From Thiomicrorhabdus sp. (GTDB lineage: Bacteria; Pseudomonadota; Gammaproteobacteria; Thiomicrospirales; Thiomicrospiraceae): DNA of 57,430 nucleotides. A program made the position numbers and the translations under genes. The notes under the pieces were generated by a model. That model saw only the letters and a program-made list of their open reading frames with translations. It made no database searches and was not told where the DNA came from. Below, one piece after another: positions 53,057-57,430 of the stretch. The stretch spans positions 1-57,430 of the forward strand of contig WFPP01000046.1 of assembly GCA_015487495.1 (NCBI GenBank), read 5' to 3'. Position 1 is the first letter of the stretch. Each line of letters opens with the position of its first letter.

Positions 53057-53085
53057 AATATATATAAACAATTCATGCATTTGAA
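53057..53085 (-). promoter_or_regulatory. Toxin-antitoxin promoter with overlapping palindrome
   Basis: On the minus strand TTCAAA-N17-TATATT lies 72-100 bp upstream of the antitoxin ATG. The spacer contains ATGCAT within TTCAAATGCATGAA, an inverted repeat suitable for autorepression. Confidence 0.5.
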
Positions 53086-53136
53086 TACCCATATATTTAA
53101 GGTAACTCCTCAAATTAATTTCATTTTTTAAGAAAA

Positions 53137-53715
53137 TCAAGGAGAATTCAATGCCTCTTTAAGCTTATGCCGCTCCCAAAAAAAGACGATTACGCCTAAT
53201 ATGAGCATAACGATTAACAAAACCCATAAGTACTCTTCAATATAGGCGGCAATCATGGCTAACGCAAAGATAAATACGCCCACTAAACTGAAAAATAAAT
53301 TAAGGCGATACCCATCCAGAAAGGTGGCTAACCCTAATACAATTAATAACACCAGTCCTGTGCCTTCATAATTGAGTCGGCCTGCTTTGAGCAATAAAAA
53401 AATGCCGAACACCGCTATTCCCGTTGCGATCCAGTGAACAATTTGTACTCTTAATGATTGTAAAACAGGTTGTTTCAAGTGTTGAGCCTTTGACCAGCCC
53501 ATAATCAATCCTGAAAGAGCCAATATAATTGCCATCGCCCCCCAATAATTTAAGCTTTGTAATGGAGCATAATCTGTAACACCAACACCCAACATGGCTA
53601 AAATAAATACAACCGCTAATGCCACCCTCTCCATTGATTTTTTGTTATGCGGCAAAGAAACAGGGATATCACGCTCTTTCTCATCCACATCCACATCATT
53701 TTTTTCATTTTTCAT
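53137..53715 (-). CDS. Small multi-spanning membrane protein of unknown function
   Basis: From the preferred ATG (MKNEKNDVDVDEKE, with GGGAGAG six bases upstream) the protein has 192 residues. It has a charged N-terminus of about 30 residues and five to six hydrophobic segments arranged in pairs, and ends in a basic tail (WERHKLKEALNSP). I recognise no family. It starts 31 bp after the stop of the flavoprotein gene, so the two are probably co-transcribed. The ORF track's longer start overlaps that gene. Confidence 0.75.
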   Translation of the reverse strand: MKNEKNDVDVDEKERDIPVSLPHNKKSMERVALAVVFILAMLGVGVTDYAPLQSLNYWGAMAIILALSGLIMGWSKAQHLKQPVLQSLRVQIVHWIATGIAVFGIFLLLKAGRLNYEGTGLVLLIVLGLATFLDGYRLNLFFSLVGVFIFALAMIAAYIEEYLWVLLIVMLILGVIVFFWERHKLKEALNSP

Positions 53716-53746
53716 TAAACTCTCTCCCATATATCGTGACCGAATA

Positions 53747-55225
53747 CTACAAAAACCGCTCAATCGTTAACAGTGTTTTAACGAGTGGATTTTTAAGTTT
53801 TTCTTGCATAATGCCTCCCATCATCTGCTTTGCAAGATTCGAAAAAGATTCTGAAAGTGTTGGGTGAGGGTGAATGGTGTCAACTAAATCACTTAATGTA
53901 AGGTGCTTTGAAACAATTAAGGCGGCTTCTCCAGCAATGCTATTTGCTTCGCTTGCAACAATAGATATGCCTAAAATTTGATTGTTTTTCTGATTCACAA
54001 CATATTTTAAAAAACCAAACGCCTCCCCTTCAATCTGACTCTTTGCATCCAAGTGATAATCATATATCCCTGTTATGACATCAATACCTCGTTTACGCGC
54101 TTCTTCTTCGGAAAGTCCTGCCATTGCAATATTGGGGTCACTGAAAAGCACCCACGAATTTTTGTCAAAATTAACTTTAAAAAAGTTATGTTCTAAAAAA
54201 AGATTTTGTGCAATGGTATGAGCACCATATTGTGCCGTGTGAGCAAATCTTGGAAAATGAGCGGCAACATCACCGTTGGCATAAATATGAGACTGGCTGG
54301 TTTGCAAAAAATGGTCGGTATTGATGCCCTGATGATTAAACTCAACGCCTGCTTTTTCAAGGTTTAACGATGCCACATTCGCCGTGCGCCCCGTTGCGAC
54401 CATCACTCTTTGTGAGCAAAGCCTTTTTTCACAACCCGCTTGCGTATAGATCACTTCAAATTCACCGTTATAATTAACGGTGGTCACGTCTGCACTAAGA
54501 ATAAGCGTTACATTTTTATTCTGTTTTAAACGATTAAGAATATGGTTTGCCGCATCAGCATCAAGTTGTTTCAAAATGCTTTTTTGTCGGCCAATTAAGT
54601 TTATTTTTACCCCTAACGTAGACAGTATTTGAGTAAATTCAATGGCGATTGCGCCATCCCCAATAATGGTCATGCTGTCAGGAAGCTCCATCCGCTCAAA
54701 AAAATCCTCATTCGTCCAGATTTTCTCAACTCCATCCCCTTTAAACGGAGGAATAAATGCTTTAGACCCCGTGGCAATCACACATTGTTTAAAAGACACG
54801 GACTGTTCCTTGGATTCCCCAGTGTGAATTAACAAGGTACTTTCATTCATAAATTTGGCTTGACCTTTATAAAGATGAATATTATTGGACAGTCTTTTTT
54901 TGGCGTCTTCCGATCTTTTTAATAAAATGGCTTCTTTTCGTTGAACCACTTTTTCCCATGCCAACTGGTAATGTGAGTTATCCAAGGCCACCCCAAAGGA
55001 TTTTAGGGAAGCTAACCGTTGAATGTAGTTCGCACTTATTTGCATAATTTTAGAAGGGATACAGCCATCAAATAAACACTCTCCCCCTAACATTCCCAGT
55101 GAATCAACCAGCAATACCTTTTTTTCTTTATTCAGCTTTGCATATTCCATGGCAACAGGTGTACCTGCTGGCCCGCCCCCTATCACGACTAAATCATATT
55201 TTTCAGCAATGTCTAAATGATGCAT
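53747..55225 (-). CDS. Dihydrolipoamide-dehydrogenase-like FAD/NAD(P) disulfide oxidoreductase
   Basis: This 492-residue class I flavoprotein has FAD motif VVIGGGPAGTP and the redox pair in GGECLFDGCIPSK (C-x4-C). The NAD motif is IGDGAIAIEFTQIL, the second FAD motif is YANGDVA, and the C-terminal His-Glu pair is in HPHPTLSE. These features fit the LPD/MerA/glutathione reductase superfamily. FDGC differs from the usual NVGC, so the true substrate may not be lipoamide. No lipoyl enzyme genes are adjacent. AGAGG precedes the ATG. Confidence 0.9.
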   Translation of the reverse strand: MHHLDIAEKYDLVVIGGGPAGTPVAMEYAKLNKEKKVLLVDSLGMLGGECLFDGCIPSKIMQISANYIQRLASLKSFGVALDNSHYQLAWEKVVQRKEAILLKRSEDAKKRLSNNIHLYKGQAKFMNESTLLIHTGESKEQSVSFKQCVIATGSKAFIPPFKGDGVEKIWTNEDFFERMELPDSMTIIGDGAIAIEFTQILSTLGVKINLIGRQKSILKQLDADAANHILNRLKQNKNVTLILSADVTTVNYNGEFEVIYTQAGCEKRLCSQRVMVATGRTANVASLNLEKAGVEFNHQGINTDHFLQTSQSHIYANGDVAAHFPRFAHTAQYGAHTIAQNLFLEHNFFKVNFDKNSWVLFSDPNIAMAGLSEEEARKRGIDVITGIYDYHLDAKSQIEGEAFGFLKYVVNQKNNQILGISIVASEANSIAGEAALIVSKHLTLSDLVDTIHPHPTLSESFSNLAKQMMGGIMQEKLKNPLVKTLLTIERFL

Positions 55226-55277
55226 TTTGAAGATCCTCTTTTACGCTAATCCAAAAATAGAAGAACAGATTAGGCGA

Positions 55278-56621
55278 TTAAAACTCACTTGAAATTCTGT
55301 TTTTCAAATGACTCATCTCACGAATAAACTGTTTTTTAATGGTTCGATTATTAAGCAGTTTTAACAGCACTTCCAGTGCAAAGGCAAACACAAACGCTCC
55401 CACAATAAACATTGGAAAATGCGGAATCGAATCCGATGTATAGTAAATGGCAAATCCTGCGGCACTGAAGGTACCCATAATGGCTAAAACAACCAATCCA
55501 TAACTGGCTTTGGTTTCCTTAATAACCAGTAAATGTCCCGTATGCGTAAACCCCTGAATAAGCAACACGGTAATGGAAGCAATGGCTGCAATTTCACTTA
55601 AATTTAAAAAAAGAATCATGGGAACAATGAACGCCGCTGAAATCAACAATCCTTCTGTATTATGAAATACCCCTCTTTGATAAAACTTGGGAAGTTCACC
55701 CTCTTTTGCCAAGGTGTACCCAATTTGAGTAACCGCATAGAGCGTGGCATTAATCGCCGATGCGGTTGCCAAAAGCGCGGTTGCCGCAATGACTTTAAAA
55801 CCCCATTCGCCAAAAACAGGTTCAGAGGCTTCGGCCAATGCAAAGTCTTTACTTTTAATAATCTCATCCAAAGACAAATTTCCAAATACCGCAACCGTCA
55901 CAGCAATGTACAAAATGCCAACTAAAACAATAGATAAAATCATCGCCTTTAACATGATTTTAGAAGGGCTTTGCATGTCCTCGACACTGTTTGTAATCAC
56001 ACTAAACCCCTGAAAAGCAAAAAAGGTGAGTCCAAGTGCATAAAAAATATAGATAAAATCAGGCGCTTCAGCAGGGTTAAAATGAGACGGTTTGATAAAA
56101 AATAACGCCGAAACGGTAAAAACCAATAAAGCAATCAGCTTAACCACGACAATTAACGATTCAGCTTTAGCGACACTGGATGCACCAATTAAGTTAATCA
56201 TCACAAAAAAGCCTAACACCCCTAATGCAAACAGATTGGTGTAGGTTGTGGTCACGCCTTCAGCCATATAAGTCGCAGCATAAGTCCCAAAAGACTTTGC
56301 CACAGCCGCAATGGCAACCAGTTGTGCAATATAAAATAGCACCCCCAATGCACCCGAAAAAAACCCTTCACCGTATGACTGAACCAAATATTCAATCATA
56401 CCACCTCGGCTAGGATAACGAATGGCCAGTTTACTGAGTGAATAACCACAAAGCAGAGCAATGACTCCAGCAATGAAAAAAGACATCAGAACCAAATTAC
56501 CTGCAATCGCACCCGCTTGTCCGATGACAATAAAAATACCTGCTCCCACCATCGAGCCAATGCCTAAAAAAACCGCACTCCATAAACCAAATGCCTTTTG
56601 GTTTTCTTTAACACGACTCAT
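55278..56621 (-). CDS. APC superfamily amino-acid permease (second paralogue)
   Basis: The 447-residue protein has about twelve membrane helices. It starts with the APC signature FLGIGSMVGAGIFIVIGQAG and has FQGFSVITNSVEDMQSP and LATASAINATLYAVTQIGYT, matching the first permease block for block. The substrate is unknown. GGGGGGATTGGA forms the ribosome site. It stands between the flavoprotein and the isomerase gene in the same orientation. Confidence 0.92.
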   Translation of the reverse strand: MSRVKENQKAFGLWSAVFLGIGSMVGAGIFIVIGQAGAIAGNLVLMSFFIAGVIALLCGYSLSKLAIRYPSRGGMIEYLVQSYGEGFFSGALGVLFYIAQLVAIAAVAKSFGTYAATYMAEGVTTTYTNLFALGVLGFFVMINLIGASSVAKAESLIVVVKLIALLVFTVSALFFIKPSHFNPAEAPDFIYIFYALGLTFFAFQGFSVITNSVEDMQSPSKIMLKAMILSIVLVGILYIAVTVAVFGNLSLDEIIKSKDFALAEASEPVFGEWGFKVIAATALLATASAINATLYAVTQIGYTLAKEGELPKFYQRGVFHNTEGLLISAAFIVPMILFLNLSEIAAIASITVLLIQGFTHTGHLLVIKETKASYGLVVLAIMGTFSAAGFAIYYTSDSIPHFPMFIVGAFVFAFALEVLLKLLNNRTIKKQFIREMSHLKNRISSEF

Positions 56622-56649
56622 TCCAATCCCCCCTTTTTGAGATTTACGC

Positions 56650-57430
56650 TCATCTGTTCTGATAGCGATTTAAATCAAATAACCCTGATGAAACAGGGTT
56701 ACGCTTTGCAAATTCATCTTGAAACCAGTCCGCCAATGCCCAAAACTCAGGGTTGGTTCGCCTTACTCCATACTTTTCAACAAAGCGTTGATAATCCTTT
56801 TCAGTACGAATCGTCGCACAATGCGCCACAAACGCATCCACCTCCTCCAATGCAACCGAGAAAAAGAAATTGGGGTATGCCCCCTCCAGCCAAGGCACCA
56901 CCGTCATCGAATCGTTTTCAATATCGGCACGATTACGTTCGTGTTCATCCGCTAAAAAGGAGGTAACATTTTTATAAGCTTTATTGCGAATTAAGCTGTA
57001 CGCAAAATCCTTTTCCGGTTGGCTGGTTTTAATTCGAACAAAAGCAACCTCTGGAAAAGGCGCTAACTGCTCCCCTTTTAACTGTGCAATTTGAGTCATG
57101 GCACGATTCACTTTTTTCCATTCCATCTGTTTATTAAGGGCTACACCGGCTTGATTGCATGAAGACTCATCGCACTGATTTAAAGAAAATGCGGCCGTCG
57201 CAACCGGAGATAAATGTGCTTGAATGCGTTGATACAACTCCGCTTGTGGATCGTTGGTTTGATAACCAATCACCGACTGGGTACTCAGCCATGCTTGCGG
57301 CGCTGAAAACAGTTCTTCAATTGTTTGGCGTTGCCCAAGATACCAAGAGTCCCGAATGGCTTTGCGTTTATCCACGGGTAAAAAGGCTAAGAAATAATCT
57401 TCCCCTTCCATTCGTAAAAAATCCATATAA
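56650..57430 (-). CDS. cti: Probable fatty-acid cis/trans isomerase (Cti), C-terminal part
   Basis: The frame is still open at the window edge (a Tyr codon precedes the first ATG), so the 5' part is missing. Segments such as YMDFLRMEGEDYFLAFLP, KRKAIRDSWYLGQ, GAYPNFFFSV and EKYGVRRTNPEFWALADWF resemble the C-terminal region of periplasmic Cti, which isomerises membrane cis-unsaturated fatty acids under solvent or heat stress. The haem-binding N-terminus is outside the window. Recognition is from memory of the family, so moderate confidence. Confidence 0.72.
   Translation of the reverse strand, partial: YMDFLRMEGEDYFLAFLPVDKRKAIRDSWYLGQRQTIEELFSAPQAWLSTQSVIGYQTNDPQAELYQRIQAHLSPVATAAFSLNQCDESSCNQAGVALNKQMEWKKVNRAMTQIAQLKGEQLAPFPEVAFVRIKTSQPEKDFAYSLIRNKAYKNVTSFLADEHERNRADIENDSMTVVPWLEGAYPNFFFSVALEEVDAFVAHCATIRTEKDYQRFVEKYGVRRTNPEFWALADWFQDEFAKRNPVSSGLFDLNRYQNR

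Overview
The window looks like chromosomal DNA of a motile, low-to-moderate GC gammaproteobacterium. The flagellar genes follow the Pseudomonas/Vibrio order (fleQSR-fliEFGHIJ ... fliKLMNOPQR-flhBAFG-fliA-cheYZA). Sigma-54 type promoters, a polar-flagellum pair (FlhF/FlhG) and the glyA-nrdR-rib-nusB-thiL series support this. With cysDN and a DUF2061 protein, the gene content resembles sulfur-oxidising Thiomicrospira/Piscirickettsiaceae-like bacteria. That placement is inference; no 16S or other taxonomic marker is present.

Layout. 1-2294 (+): end of cysD, cysN and a DUF2061 membrane protein fused to a degenerate APS-kinase-like domain. 2404-31479 (-): one large flagellar/chemotaxis cluster, read from fleQ down to cheW. 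It holds the regulators fleQ-fleS-fleR, then fliE-F-G-H-I-J, an IS256-type transposase remnant, and fliK, a minimal MCP-like protein, motA, motB, fliL-M-N-O-P-Q-R, flhB-A-F-G, fliA, cheY, cheZ, cheA and cheW. Good GG-N10-GC sigma-54 elements precede fliE, fliK and cheA. A sigma-70 type promoter precedes fleQ, and an intrinsic terminator separates cheY from cheZ. 31783-35411 (-): ilvI-ilvH-ilvC, with a 265-bp nested-hairpin repeat between ilvH and ilvC. 35880-39736: orn (-), then an M48 protease, a PCD-like protein, rsgA and a small cytochrome c (+). The cytochrome is bracketed by two copies of a 160-bp palindromic MITE. 39988-48966 (-): thiL, nusB, ribH, then an oppositely oriented APC permease and half of the nested-hairpin repeat, then ribBA (RibBX type), ribE, ribD, nrdR and glyA. 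49257-51838 (+): ettA followed directly by a PAS-degenerate GGDEF protein. 51889-57430 (-): a RES/Xre toxin-antitoxin pair, a small membrane protein, a dihydrolipoamide-dehydrogenase-like flavoprotein, a second APC permease and the C-terminal part of a probable fatty-acid cis/trans isomerase.

How it works together. FleQ would start the flagellar cascade, FleS/FleR the next tier, and FliA the late genes. The structural genes give the MS ring, switch, export apparatus and stator, and CheYZAW give signal output. No flagellin, hook, cheB or cheR genes are in the window.

The most unusual observations are these. CheA lacks a recognisable P2 domain and instead carries three tandem copies of an acidic motif resembling the CheY-docking peptides of FliM and CheZ. 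FleQ lacks its REC domain and the known c-di-GMP contact motifs. G/C homopolymers of 8-11 bases recur throughout, including in housekeeping genes, usually as A-G(7-11) followed by A/T. There are two families of small palindromic repeats. Several genes look like degenerate enzymes: APS-kinase-like, GGDEF, GTP cyclohydrolase II and PCD.
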